DNA of 33,170 nt. Source: Pseudanabaena cinerea FACHB-1277. Its GTDB lineage: Bacteria; Cyanobacteriota; Cyanobacteriia; Pseudanabaenales; Pseudanabaenaceae. This document shows, in pieces, positions 5,801-16,097 of this stretch. Location: positions 1-33,170 of the forward strand of contig NZ_JACJPY010000050.1 of NCBI RefSeq assembly GCF_014696345.1, written 5' to 3'. A program made the translations under genes and the position numbers. The number at the start of each line of letters is the position of its first letter. The stretch's first letter is position 1. The notes beneath the pieces are model-generated. The model had not been told where the DNA came from and did not search any database. It worked only from the letters and a program-made list of their open reading frames with translations.

Positions 5801-6508
5801 TTAACTCAAATGATTAGCCGCTAGGCTCCAAAGTTGCCAGCCAATCCCTAGCCCAACTAAACAGGGAACCGTGATCATAGCGATCGCCACGACCAATTTG
5901 CGCTTTTGTTTGAGCAAATATTCTCCCACAAAGGCAACCATCGTAATGCCAATCCAAATAATCACAGCTAAAACCGTGAGATAAAAGCGCATTCGCAACC
6001 AAAAGATAAATGCCCCAACCACTAGCAAACCACTGAGTAAATATCCCCATTTCATCAAGCCATAGTCAGCGAAGGCGGTGACAATTGGTAAAATGCCCAT
6101 GATCGTAAAACCTGCGATCGCCAATACTTGCCGATTAGGAATAGTCATCAGCACTGATAGGAAATAACCCATGCAGACATAGCTGAGCATAATTACCAAT
6201 AGCCAGAGTAACAACCAGTTACGTGGCTTTGCTGAAGCTGGCAGCTTAAAGCTAATCTTAGGGAGCTTGACCTTGGCGATATTGATCTTAGGTAAATGCC
6301 ATGATCTGGCATTAATATCCCAAAAGCGTCTTTTCTTGTTAGGTTTATTCTCTGGCTTCTGAGTGGGGCGACTATCAGGCTGACTGCTAGCTTGTTGCCC
6401 ATTTTGGGGCGCAGCCTGACTAGTGGGTATATCACTGGGGCGCTCTGGCTGAGCTTGGGCCTGTTGATTTTGAGCCTGCTGAGATTGAGTTTCCGTTCGC
6501 TTTTCCAC
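5801..6508 (-). CDS. Unrecognised membrane protein with Gln/Pro-rich N-terminus
   Basis: A 235-residue protein of no family I recognise. Residues 1-60 are low complexity, rich in Gln, Ala, Ser and Pro (QSQQAQNQQAQAQPERP), ending in the basic stretch KPNKKRR. About 70-95 holds Lys-Pro motifs with regular spacing (LPKI, LPKISFKLP). Then follow about five hydrophobic helices (from NWLLLWLLVIMLSY near residue 100 to the LVVAIAMITVPCLVGLGIGW end). A cytoplasmic disordered tail with a membrane domain is the natural reading. It is co-directional with argB, with 57 bp between them, so it could be the second gene of an argB transcript. Confidence 0.65.
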   Translation of the reverse strand: MEKRTETQSQQAQNQQAQAQPERPSDIPTSQAAPQNGQQASSQPDSRPTQKPENKPNKKRRFWDINARSWHLPKINIAKVKLPKISFKLPASAKPRNWLLLWLLVIMLSYVCMGYFLSVLMTIPNRQVLAIAGFTIMGILPIVTAFADYGLMKWGYLLSGLLVVGAFIFWLRMRFYLTVLAVIIWIGITMVAFVGEYLLKQKRKLVVAIAMITVPCLVGLGIGWQLWSLAANHLS

Positions 6509-6565
6509 AATTAACCTCCCACAAATCCATCAAATCAATTTTTACCACATCAAAATCGCGATCGC

Positions 6566-7438
6566 CTAAGGCAATGCTGTTTCTGAAGCCACAATCATTG
6601 AACCGACCCCAGAGTTTGTAAAGATCTCTAACAACAGTGAATGGGGGACGCGACCATCAACGATATGAGCAGCCTTCACCCCTTGTGCGAGCGATCGCAC
6701 ACAACACTGCACTTTCGGAATCATACCGCCACTAACCACATTTTCGTTCATCAGTTCCCGTGCCTTTTGAATAGTCAAACTGCGATAGAGGGTGCTAGGG
6801 TCTTTGTAATTATGGAGAATACCCGCAATGTCGGTCAACAAGATCAGCTTCTCGGCTCCTAGTGCCGCCGCCAATTCACCCGCAACTGTGTCCGCATTAA
6901 TATTATAGGACTGTCCCGTCTCATCGGTTGCCACGCTCGACACTACTGGAATATGCCCCGCCTCTAGCAAAGTCGAAAGCAGCCCAATGTTAATGCCGCT
7001 AACCTCGCCCACAAAGCCAATCTCATCATTGCCCTGCGGACGCGCCCGAATCAGGTTGCCATCTTTGCCACAGAGTCCCACGCCCGATCCCCCTGCGAGG
7101 TTGATCATTTCCACAATTTGCTTGTTGACACGCCCGACTAGCACCATCTCCACCACTTCCATCGTGGCAGCATCAGTGACCCGCAAGCCATTAATAAATT
7201 GCGGTTCGATATTCAGCTTGGTGAGCCATGTATTGATCTCAGGTCCACCGCCATGCACTAACACAGGACGCAAACCCATAAACGACATAGTGACAACATC
7301 GCGGATCACGTCCTGTCGCAGGTTTTCTTCTTTCATTGCCGCGCCGCCATACTTGACGACAATGGTGCGCCCCGAAAATAACTGCATATAGGGCAGAGCT
7401 TCACTCAAAACCTGAACGCGATCGCTGTCTGTTAGCAT
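6566..7438 (-). CDS. argB: Acetylglutamate kinase
   Basis: Second step of arginine synthesis: phosphorylates N-acetylglutamate. The 290-residue length is normal. Seen are KYGGAAM near residue 29, [11 protein letters not shown], the NAG-binding GLRVTD, the [10 protein letters not shown] segment, [30 protein letters not shown] and the SGGMIPKV nucleotide-binding end. The N-terminal helix ([21 protein letters not shown]) is the extension linked in other cyanobacterial and plant enzymes to arginine feedback and control by the PII protein GlnB. PII contact is inferred from family knowledge. Confidence 0.97.
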   Translation of the reverse strand: MLTDSDRVQVLSEALPYMQLFSGRTIVVKYGGAAMKEENLRQDVIRDVVTMSFMGLRPVLVHGGGPEINTWLTKLNIEPQFINGLRVTDAATMEVVEMVLVGRVNKQIVEMINLAGGSGVGLCGKDGNLIRARPQGNDEIGFVGEVSGINIGLLSTLLEAGHIPVVSSVATDETGQSYNINADTVAGELAAALGAEKLILLTDIAGILHNYKDPSTLYRSLTIQKARELMNENVVSGGMIPKVQCCVRSLAQGVKAAHIVDGRVPHSLLLEIFTNSGVGSMIVASETALP

Positions 7439-7585
7439 TTAACGCCTCAACTAATCCTGAAAATACTAATTTTAACTAACTTTATAATTTCTAAAGCCAT
7501 AGATATCAATTTTAGACTCACTTAACTGTATTTTTTGCATCATACGGCGCTATACATTGAGTTGCCGATCAAGTAATCCGCCATA

Positions 7586-7624
7586 AAAAAGTGAAAGCGG
7601 CACAATGTACCGCTTTCACTTTTT
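7586..7624 (-). terminator. Rho-independent terminator after groEL
   Basis: AAAAAGTGAAAGCGG (7586-7600) pairs perfectly with 7610-7624 around the 9-nt loop CACAATGTA. In the groEL direction the stem ends in a run of U residues. Because both ends are A/T runs, it could also stop transcription arriving on the + strand. It separates groEL from argB. Confidence 0.9.
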
Positions 7625-7663
7625 AGTCTTTAATTTTTTATGGGTTTTAAACTAGGGTAATGA

Positions 7664-9495
<1,832 letters not shown>

Positions 9496-9807
9496 CTATT
9501 CAACGATCGCTAAGATATCTCTCTCTGCTAAGAGCAAGTAGTCAACGCCGTCTAGTTTGACTTCGGTGCCTGCATATTTGGAGTACAGTACTTTGTCGCC
9601 TGCCTTTACTTCGAGGGCAACGCGATCGCCTTTGTCATTTCTAGTACCAGCGCCAACGGCGGTTACTTCACCGATTTGGGGCTTTTCTTGGGCTGTATCT
9701 GGTAAGAAAATACCACCAATGGTCTTTTCTTCTTTGGTTGCAACTTTTACCAGTAGGCGATCGCCTAGGGGCTGTAAGGTGCTGGTGCTTAATGTCAATG
9801 CTGCCAC
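9496..9807 (-). CDS. groS: Co-chaperonin GroES (10 kDa)
   Basis: A 103-residue lid of the GroEL chamber. [10 protein letters not shown], the mobile loop [36 protein letters not shown] and the end [10 protein letters not shown] are all intact. The start is a GTG at 9805-9807, with a strong AAGGAGG 10 nt upstream; no ATG is available between them. It is the first gene of the groESL operon, and CIRCE lies about 50 bp upstream. Confidence 0.97.
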   Translation of the reverse strand: MAALTLSTSTLQPLGDRLLVKVATKEEKTIGGIFLPDTAQEKPQIGEVTAVGAGTRNDKGDRVALEVKAGDKVLYSKYAGTEVKLDGVDYLLLAERDILAIVE

Positions 9808-9854
9808 TATGTATATACCTCCTTAAAATCTATTCAGAGTAAGCTGTACAAGCT

Positions 9855-9881
9855 TTAGCACTCTAAGTCATTGAGTGCTAA
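9855..9881 (-). promoter_or_regulatory. CIRCE operator (HrcA site) of groESL
   Basis: TTAGCACTC (9855-9863), 9-bp spacer, GAGTGCTAA (9873-9881): a perfect match to the CIRCE inverted repeat. HrcA binds CIRCE and represses groESL until heat stress. On the minus strand TATATT directly overlaps the operator edge and could be the -10 element. Confidence 0.97.
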
Positions 9882-10108
9882 TATACTGTGAAACGAGTCA
9901 GTAACTAGATCGGCTTACCGTACATATGGCGGCTCTGAAATGCCACACACGAAATATCACTAATAACAACATGGCAAATACGTAAACCATCAAATCCATT
10001 AAATCAAATCAACTAAATCCAATCGGAAACCATTCTGCACCTGCATCCAAAACATTGTAAACTTATATTAAGAAATTTAATAAGATTCTTAAAATTTAAA
10101 AGCTTAAT
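9882..10108. other. Divergent intergenic region, groES / quinone methyltransferase
   Basis: Includes the presumed groESL promoter next to CIRCE and, on the right, AT-rich DNA (10055-10108) leading to the methyltransferase. I see no ORF, RNA gene or terminator in it. A weak AT-rich promoter for the + strand gene is likely in the last 60 bp but cannot be placed. Confidence 0.5.
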
Positions 10109-11107
10109 ATGAGTTTAACTATAGATATTTGGACAACCCTTGAAATTATTGCCGCACTGTCATTTTTAGGCTTGGCGATCTATGCGATCGCGGCTCGCCC
10201 TTACCAATCGGCGGAATCCGTAGCACAATCCTATGACGAATGGACGGAGGATGGCATCCTTGAATTTTATTGGGGCGATCATATTCATTTGGGGCATTAT
10301 GGCTCACCTGCACAGTCCAAAGACTTTCGGGCGGCAAAGGTAGATTTTGTACGGGAAATGGTGCAGTGGGGCGGCTTAGACAAATTAGCAAAGGGCAGTC
10401 AGCTTTTAGATGTGGGCTGTGGCATCGGTGGCAGTAGTCGCATTTTGGCTAAAGACTACGGCTTTGAGGTTACAGGGGTGACAATTAGCCCCCAACAGGT
10501 GAAACGCGCCCAAGAGCTTACCCCTCCCGAATTAAACGCCAAATTTCAGGTTGATGATGCGATGGCGCTATCCTTTGCTGATGCGAGTTTTGACGTGGTT
10601 TGGTGTATTGAGGCAGGGCCCCATATGCCCGATAAGGCAGTATTTGCTAAAGAATTATTGCGGGTCTTAAAGCCCGATGGCATCTTAGTGGTCGCTGACT
10701 GGAATCAACGGGACGATCGCGCCAAACCTTTAAATGCGATCGAAAAATTAATTATGCGTCAACTGCTAGATCAATGGTCACATCCTGCCTTTGCCAGCAT
10801 CGAAGGCTTTGCCGAACTATTGGCTGCAACTAACTTAGTGCGGGGTGAAGTCGTGACTGCTGACTGGACTCGTGAGACTCTGCCATCATGGCTAGACTCG
10901 ATCTGGCAAGGGATTATCCGCCCATCGGGTCTAGTAAAATTTGGTCTTTCAGGATTTATTAAGTCTTTGCGAGAAGTACCAACTCTGATTTTGATGCGAA
11001 TTGCTTTTGGCACAGGTATTTGCCGATTTGGGATGTTTCGGGCAGTGCGCGGCGTGATTGCTCAAAATTCTGAATCCTTAGTTGGTAGTAGTGTTTACAA
11101 TCGCTAA
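10109..11107 (+). CDS. MPBQ/MSBQ methyltransferase (Sll0418-like), tocopherol/plastoquinone pathway
   Basis: A 332-residue SAM-dependent methyltransferase. An N-terminal membrane helix (IIAALSFLGLAIYAIAA, about residues 13-29) is followed by YDEWTEDGILEFYWGDHIHLGHYG and motif I LLDVGCGIGGSSRILAKDYG. Next come GVTISPQQVKRAQELTPP, FDVVWCIEAGPHMPDK and LVVADWNQRDDR. Sequence and length agree closely with what I recall of Synechocystis Sll0418, which methylates 2-methyl-6-phytyl-benzoquinol in vitamin E synthesis. The membrane anchor fits a lipid substrate. Three co-directional genes follow, but spacing suggests they are not functionally linked. Confidence 0.88.
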   Translation: MSLTIDIWTTLEIIAALSFLGLAIYAIAARPYQSAESVAQSYDEWTEDGILEFYWGDHIHLGHYGSPAQSKDFRAAKVDFVREMVQWGGLDKLAKGSQLLDVGCGIGGSSRILAKDYGFEVTGVTISPQQVKRAQELTPPELNAKFQVDDAMALSFADASFDVVWCIEAGPHMPDKAVFAKELLRVLKPDGILVVADWNQRDDRAKPLNAIEKLIMRQLLDQWSHPAFASIEGFAELLAATNLVRGEVVTADWTRETLPSWLDSIWQGIIRPSGLVKFGLSGFIKSLREVPTLILMRIAFGTGICRFGMFRAVRGVIAQNSESLVGSSVYNR

Positions 11108-11154
11108 TTCTGCTTGGGTGTTAGCTTTATGTATAGATAAAATATAAAAAAGTT

Positions 11155-11553
11155 ATGTCTTTACTCGATCCGTTACCTGCAAATTTACATGACAAAATAA
11201 TTGTCTGCTCCTATGTAAATGCTACTAGTAAAATTCAGATTGCTCGGATCACTGATGTACCCCAATGGTACTTCGAGAGAGTGGTATTTCCGGGTCAAAA
11301 CTTGATCTTTGAGGCGATCGCCTCGGCTCATGTGGAAATCCATACGGGCATGATGGCAAGCTCGATTTTATCAGATACGATTCCTTGTATTCAGTTACAG
11401 GTGGAGGAGGCTAGTCCCACCTTGCCAAACTGGGTTCCGATGAAACATATCGATCAAGTAGAGCAAGAACTAGGCTTAGGCAATTTGGCAAAGGCTGAGG
11501 TTTTGAGTGTGTCAGAAGCGATCGCCCTAACGGAAGCAGAAGTGGTATCTTAG
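11155..11553 (+). CDS. DUF1830 domain protein
   Basis: A 132-residue soluble protein with the DUF1830 signature: IIVCSYVNATSKIQIARI, then YFERVVFPGQNLIFEA and HVEIHTGMMASSILSD. DUF1830 is largely restricted to cyanobacteria and has no assigned function. The C-terminal 45 residues are acidic and variable (EAIALTEAEVVS). It lies 47 bp after the methyltransferase and 35 bp before the MBOAT gene, so co-transcription is possible. Confidence 0.88.
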   Translation: MSLLDPLPANLHDKIIVCSYVNATSKIQIARITDVPQWYFERVVFPGQNLIFEAIASAHVEIHTGMMASSILSDTIPCIQLQVEEASPTLPNWVPMKHIDQVEQELGLGNLAKAEVLSVSEAIALTEAEVVS

Positions 11554-11588
11554 CGATCGCGCTGCTTTAGTTCATCTCAATCCTGATT

Positions 11589-13034
11589 ATGGATTTTCTT
11601 TCCCTCGATTATGGGCAATTCCTGATCGGTACTGCCATTATTTATTGGCTACTGCCCAATAGCCAACTGCGATTGTTGATAATTTTGACAGCCAGTTTGC
11701 TGTTTTATTCATTTATCCAAAGACAATATGTATGGCTGCTAATTGTAATGTTGGCGCTCAACTATTGGCTAGGCAAGGAAATTCGTAAGGGTGAACAGTT
11801 TCTCAGGCAGTGGTTGCTGTTTGTGGGCATATTTATCGATGTGTTGGTGTTATTTGGGTTTAAGTACATTCCCTTTGTGGCATCGGCGATCGGCAATATT
11901 GCGGGGTTGCCTGCGGGCAGTGCTTTGGCTATTTGGGCAAAGTCAAATATTGTGCCGCCAATTACTTTGAGTTTTTTTGTATTTGAGTTAATCGCCTATT
12001 TAATCGACATCTATCGTGGTAATAGCCCTGCCAAAAACTTTCTCGATTTCGCGGCTTACAAATTGTTTTTCGCCAAGTTGCTGTCTGGACCAATTACCCG
12101 CTATCAAGAGTTTGCGCCGCAGTTGGTGACGCGATCGCGAGCAATTTTGCCTGACATCGTGGAGGGACTGTGGCTATTTGCCTGTGGGGCGATCAAAAAA
12201 GGGATTATTGCCGACAATATGGGGCGCTTGGTCGATATTTGCCTACGCAACAGCGATCGGGCGGGTAGTGTCGATCTGTGGCTGGCACTTTTGGGCTATG
12301 GCATCCAGATTTATTGTGACTTTAGCGGCTATATCGATATGGCAAGGGGGAGTGCCTTACTATTTGGCTTCAGATTGCCGCAGAACTTTGATTTTCCTTA
12401 TTTTGCCGCCAGTATTTCCGACTTTTGGCGGCGCTGGCACATGACCCTTGGTGCATGGATGCGAAATTATCTGTACATCCCCCTTGGTGGCTCGCGGGGT
12501 GGTTTATGGCGCACCTGCTTTAACCTAGTACTGGTAATGCTGGTGGTGGGGATTTGGCATGGAGCAAACTGGGGCTTTATTATCTGGGGGCTTTGGCATG
12601 GAGCCGCCCTTGCCTTGCATCGCCTGTGGATGGAGCTATCGTTAGTATTTGAATTTCTACAAAAAATGTGGAAGCCCTTGCCCATGCAAATCTTGGCAGT
12701 GGCAATCACGCAGTTAGTTGTATTTTTAGGTTGGATTCCCTTCCGTCTGCCCAATCCCATTGATATGAACTTATTTATCCAAAGACTTTGGGGCTATGAA
12801 AGCGATCCGCAATTTGGCATCAAAATCTATGTGGAATCCCTTGGCATTACGATTGGGCAGATTGCGCTGTTAATGTTCATGATTTTAGTGGCATCCCTGA
12901 TCGCCTATCGTTGCGATCGCGCCAAGTGGCAACTAAACTGGCAAATCAAACTATTTCTCGTTCCCCTCAGCCTTTTCCTAGTCAGCATCCTCAGCCCCGA
13001 TAAGAAACTGCCCTTTATTTACTTTGATTTTTAG
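11589..13034 (+). CDS. MBOAT family O-acyltransferase (AlgI-like)
   Basis: A 481-residue polytopic membrane protein with about 10-12 hydrophobic helices. The MBOAT core is clear: FFAKLLSGPITRYQEF, YCDFSGYIDMARGSALLFGF, then SDFWRRWHMTLGAWMRNYLYIPLGGSRGG and VVGIWHGANWGFIIWGLWHG, whose His is the conserved catalytic His of the family. AlgI/DltB/PatA-type members pass acyl groups across the membrane to an extracellular acceptor, usually through a separate SGNH or AlgJ-type partner. No such partner is encoded nearby. Acetylation of an exopolysaccharide is the likely but unproven role. Confidence 0.9.
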   Translation: MDFLSLDYGQFLIGTAIIYWLLPNSQLRLLIILTASLLFYSFIQRQYVWLLIVMLALNYWLGKEIRKGEQFLRQWLLFVGIFIDVLVLFGFKYIPFVASAIGNIAGLPAGSALAIWAKSNIVPPITLSFFVFELIAYLIDIYRGNSPAKNFLDFAAYKLFFAKLLSGPITRYQEFAPQLVTRSRAILPDIVEGLWLFACGAIKKGIIADNMGRLVDICLRNSDRAGSVDLWLALLGYGIQIYCDFSGYIDMARGSALLFGFRLPQNFDFPYFAASISDFWRRWHMTLGAWMRNYLYIPLGGSRGGLWRTCFNLVLVMLVVGIWHGANWGFIIWGLWHGAALALHRLWMELSLVFEFLQKMWKPLPMQILAVAITQLVVFLGWIPFRLPNPIDMNLFIQRLWGYESDPQFGIKIYVESLGITIGQIALLMFMILVASLIAYRCDRAKWQLNWQIKLFLVPLSLFLVSILSPDKKLPFIYFDF

Positions 13035-13098
13035 TCAAGTTTTGCATGGTGGGGCAGCAAAACAGGGGAAAGCAGGGGCGGTTAATGAATCACCCCTA

Positions 13099-13154
13099 CG
13101 CTGAAATCATGGCGCTGAAATCATGGCGCTAAAATCATGGCGCTAAAATCATAG
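13099..13154. repeat. Four tandem 14-bp repeats
   Basis: CGCTGAAATCATGG at 13099-13112 and 13113-13126, CGCTAAAATCATGG at 13127-13140, CGCTAAAATCATAG at 13141-13154. It lies between the converging MBOAT and trpD genes and has no coding frame of note. Confidence 0.9.
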
Positions 13155-13177
13155 TTTTGAGTCCTTTTACGCCCTAA

Positions 13178-14227
13178 CTATTTCAAAAATGCCACTAATG
13201 CTTCAGCCTTTTGCCATGCTGCACCACTACTAATAATGGTGGACGCAAGACTCACGCCCTCTTGCCAACTTGCTGCTGCGCCACCAATTCGCAATGCCAA
13301 GCCGCTATTTAGCGCCACACAATCTGTTTGTGCTTGTGTGCCTTTACCTTGCAGCACAGCGCGTAAGATTTCAGCATTTTCCTGCACATTGCCGCCCTTA
13401 AGTTGGTCAATGGCAGCGCTCTTTAGTCCTAATTCTTGAGGGGCGATCGCCTCCTCAAAAACTTGACCATCGCGCAAAAATGCCAGATCCGTTAAGTCCC
13501 CTAAACCCGCTTCATCCATGCCTTCGCGACTATGCAGAACCACTGCCTGTTGGCGATCGAGCAGGCGCAAGGTTTCAGCGATCGTGTGGGTAAGCTGGCG
13601 GTTGTACACTCCCAAAACCTGCACCGTGGGATGTAATGGATTAACTAGCGGACCAATTAAATTAAATACCGTTCTTACGCCCAAGCTTTTGCGGATCGCG
13701 CCCACTGCCTTCATCGCAGGATGCCAACCAGGGGCAAATAGGAAGGTAATCCCCACGGTTGCCAATGCCTCATAAATTTTGGCGGTGGGTGCGGACAAAT
13801 TAACGCCGATCGCTTCGAGAACATCGGCAGAACCAGATCGACTGGATACTGCCCGATTGCCATGCTTTGCCACCGCGATCCCTGCTGCTGCCACCACAAA
13901 AGCCACCGCCGTAGAAACATTAAAAGTGGATGCACCATCGCCACCCGTGCCGCAGGTATCCATTAACGGTTTGGCGCGATCGACAAAATGTCCAAACTCT
14001 GCATTCAAGCGCTGCCCTTCACTTTGGGATTGCAATACTAGCGCCATTGCTGCTAGTTCTCCTGCCTCCACGCCCTTAAATTGCAAAGCCGTCAGAATTG
14101 CCCCTGACAATTCGGGGGCGATCGCCCCTTCTAGCCAACCCTGCATTAGTTCTGTTGCCTGCTCTGGGTTGAGACTTTGGCGCTCCATCAGTTGTTTGAG
14201 CAACTGCGACCAATTTTGTGTTGCCAT
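13178..14227 (-). CDS. trpD: Anthranilate phosphoribosyltransferase
   Basis: Second step of tryptophan synthesis: joins anthranilate to PRPP. It is 349 residues, normal length. Motifs: [17 protein letters not shown] (PRPP/Mg site), [23 protein letters not shown]-type stretch, [25 protein letters not shown] and [10 protein letters not shown]. It stands alone, not in a trp operon, as is common in cyanobacteria. Start is ATG at 14225-14227. Confidence 0.97.
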   Translation of the reverse strand: MATQNWSQLLKQLMERQSLNPEQATELMQGWLEGAIAPELSGAILTALQFKGVEAGELAAMALVLQSQSEGQRLNAEFGHFVDRAKPLMDTCGTGGDGASTFNVSTAVAFVVAAAGIAVAKHGNRAVSSRSGSADVLEAIGVNLSAPTAKIYEALATVGITFLFAPGWHPAMKAVGAIRKSLGVRTVFNLIGPLVNPLHPTVQVLGVYNRQLTHTIAETLRLLDRQQAVVLHSREGMDEAGLGDLTDLAFLRDGQVFEEAIAPQELGLKSAAIDQLKGGNVQENAEILRAVLQGKGTQAQTDCVALNSGLALRIGGAAASWQEGVSLASTIISSGAAWQKAEALVAFLK

Positions 14228-14380
14228 TGTGTATCTATATAATGTGAGTAATGTAAATAATAATGTGAATAATATGACGCTAATTTGTTCTCTAATGCTA
14301 CAGCGCTGCTGTCAGCAATACTAGCGCCCAGCACGCAAACCCCAACAATCGCATCGCCATTTTTTACTTATGTCCCTCTT

Positions 14381-15259
14381 ATGTCCCTAATGTTGGTCGC
14401 GCAAACTGCTCAATTACCATTCTGGGCATGGATTACCGAGCCTTTGACCTTGGAATTTATGCGAAATGCCCTGATCGCTGGCGCGATCGCTGGTGTCATT
14501 TGTCCTGCGATTGGTTGTTTTTTGATCGTGCAGAGGATGTCTCTCTTGGGGGATGTGATGACCCATACGGTGATGCCAGGCATGGCGATCGCCTTTTTTT
14601 GGCGCATAGATGTGGCGATCGGTGCATTTGTGTCGGGCTTGGGCAGTGCTTTTTTGATTGCCCTCTTGCGATCGCAGACCCGCGTTAAGGTCGATGCGGC
14701 GATGGCGCTAACCTCTTCTAGTTTTTTTGCGATCGGCATTTTATTAATATCGATCCTAAAAATCAAAATCGATCTCCATGGATTTTTATTTGGTGATATT
14801 CTCAGCGTCACCCAAACCGATATAAACCGCGCTGCGATGATTGCGGTGATTGTATTGACGGCGATCGCCATTTTTTATAAACAGCTATTGTTTTACACCT
14901 TTGACCGCATCGGGGCGCAGGCTTTGGGACTGCCCATAAATTTAATTTATCTAGGACTGATGGCAGGTGTCACCCTGACGATTATTGCCAGTATGCAAAC
15001 TATGGGCGTGGTATTAGTGGTATCCCTATTGGTTGGCCCTGCGATCACTGCCTATTTATTAGTCAAGGAATTGCATCAGATGATTTTTGTGGGGGCTGGG
15101 GTGGGGCTGTTGGCGAGTGAGATCGGGCTGTATGCCAGTTACTATCTCAATCTGCCCTCTGGTCCTGCGATTGTGGTGATGGTGTTGCTGCTATTTGCCC
15201 TAGCCCTTATTTTTAGCCCCAGTCAGGGCTTGCTATTGCCGCGCTTACGCAAGCACTAA
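14381..15259 (+). CDS. Metal ABC transporter permease (ZnuB/MntB type)
   Basis: Inner-membrane channel subunit of a Mn/Zn-type (ABC-3) importer. About eight hydrophobic helices; the family block RMSLLGDVMTHTVMPGMAIAF is present, then DILSV and DRIGAQALGLPINLIYLG, and the VVSLLVGPAITAYLL end. The reading frame opens at a TTG at 14285; ATG codons at 14381 and 14390 sit just before the first helix, and I chose 14381 without a convincing Shine-Dalgarno sequence. No ATPase or binding-protein gene lies beside it, so it must work with subunits encoded elsewhere. The stop overlaps the stop of the convergent NYN gene by 3 nt. Confidence 0.88.
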   Translation: MSLMLVAQTAQLPFWAWITEPLTLEFMRNALIAGAIAGVICPAIGCFLIVQRMSLLGDVMTHTVMPGMAIAFFWRIDVAIGAFVSGLGSAFLIALLRSQTRVKVDAAMALTSSSFFAIGILLISILKIKIDLHGFLFGDILSVTQTDINRAAMIAVIVLTAIAIFYKQLLFYTFDRIGAQALGLPINLIYLGLMAGVTLTIIASMQTMGVVLVVSLLVGPAITAYLLVKELHQMIFVGAGVGLLASEIGLYASYYLNLPSGPAIVVMVLLLFALALIFSPSQGLLLPRLRKH

Positions 15260-15801
15260 TTTAAACGATTGCGCCATTGGGCTAATTTGGCTTTAGTATC
15301 CCCATCAATGCGGTTGCCCAACAGGTTTTTCGTATCAGCTTTTTGGGGCTTTTGACGATGTTGTACCGATCGCCATGTTGCCTCCACCTCTTGCTCAAGG
15401 GCGATCGCCGATAGCCATTCTGCCCCAAAGCCCACCGCCGTTAATTGTTGAGCGCGATCGGAAGTGACCACAATAATCCTTTTTAAATGCCTGAGTGGGT
15501 CGCGGCGATATTTGCCGCATTGGCGCTCGATGTATGTATCGGCGGTTTCATTATGATCGGTGAAGTACAGCCTGAGATTTTTAGTGATTTTTTCGGCACG
15601 GGCGGGGGTCGCCTGTATATAAGCATCAAAAACTAATGTGGTTTTGTAACCGTGATAGGCACTGAAATTTACCATTTCTTCCGTCAATTGCGATCGCGCC
15701 AAATCAAACCCTTGCAGATCGCGGATTTCCTGCAAGCGCCGCCACATCCCAATCACGTTGTAACCGTCCACCAACATAACTGGTGGATGTTCCGATGGCA
15801 T
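15256..15801 (-). CDS. NYN domain protein (YacP/Rae1-like RNase)
   Basis: A 181-residue protein with the NYN (DUF901) nuclease domain: MLVDGYNVIG at the start (first catalytic Asp), then TTLVFDAY, the NETADTYIERQ segment and IVVTSDRAQQ, which supply the other acidic residues of this PIN-like fold. In Bacillus the relative Rae1 cuts mRNA in the ribosome A site. The last 35 residues are basic (HRQKPQKADTK), suiting RNA or ribosome contact. Convergent with the metal permease gene, with overlapping stop codons. Confidence 0.88.
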   Translation of the reverse strand: MPSEHPPVMLVDGYNVIGMWRRLQEIRDLQGFDLARSQLTEEMVNFSAYHGYKTTLVFDAYIQATPARAEKITKNLRLYFTDHNETADTYIERQCGKYRRDPLRHLKRIIVVTSDRAQQLTAVGFGAEWLSAIALEQEVEATWRSVQHRQKPQKADTKNLLGNRIDGDTKAKLAQWRNRLN

Positions 15802-15882
15802 AATGCTAGACCGCTAGATAAGGTTACTCATTTATAATTATTATAGATCTACCTGCACAGCTAAAGAAAAAGGACTTTCATT

Positions 15883-15918
15883 AATTATTTCACCAATTAT
15901 TTCATCAATTATTTCAAT
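15883..15918. repeat. Three tandem 12-bp repeats
   Basis: AATTATTTCACC, AATTATTTCATC and AATTATTTCAAT run head to tail in the region between the NYN and kinase genes. Confidence 0.85.
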
Positions 15919-16084
15919 TGTGATTGTTGCGTTTTGCAAATGAATACTTACACATTTGCAATCAAAAAACGATACAAAAAATGATACTAGTAAGGGATAT
16001 TAATTTTTAGATTACTGTAGATAATATGAATAATATGGTATGAGGGGTGAATCAGGTATCTATTGCTCAAACTATGAAGCTTTC

Positions 16085-16090
16085 AGGAGG
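16085..16090 (+). promoter_or_regulatory. Ribosome binding site that fixes the kinase start
   Basis: AGGAGG lies 7 nt before ATG 16098. The upstream in-frame GTG at 16047 has no such site, so translation most likely begins at MPDYAKK. Confidence 0.85.
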
Positions 16091-16097
16091 TAAGAAT

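Larger units (their letters stand above)
15802..16097. other. Divergent intergenic region, NYN gene / hybrid kinase
   Basis: AT-rich, no gene. It holds three 12-bp repeats (15883-15918) and the kinase ribosome binding site (16085-16090). Short ATAATATG-type direct repeats lie near 16018-16037. Promoters for both flanking genes should be here but are not obvious. Confidence 0.5.

Noticed and set aside
10109-11107. Sterol methyltransferase or MenG/UbiE assignment
   Set aside because: The N-terminal membrane helix and the YDEWTEDGILE...HLGHYG wording fit the Sll0418 type better.
14410-14871. 153-codon minus-strand frame over the metal permease
   Set aside because: Shadow of the membrane-protein gene, which has clear family motifs on the + strand.
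16047-16097. Start of the hybrid kinase at GTG 16047
   Set aside because: No ribosome binding site there, while ATG 16098 has AGGAGG 7 nt upstream.
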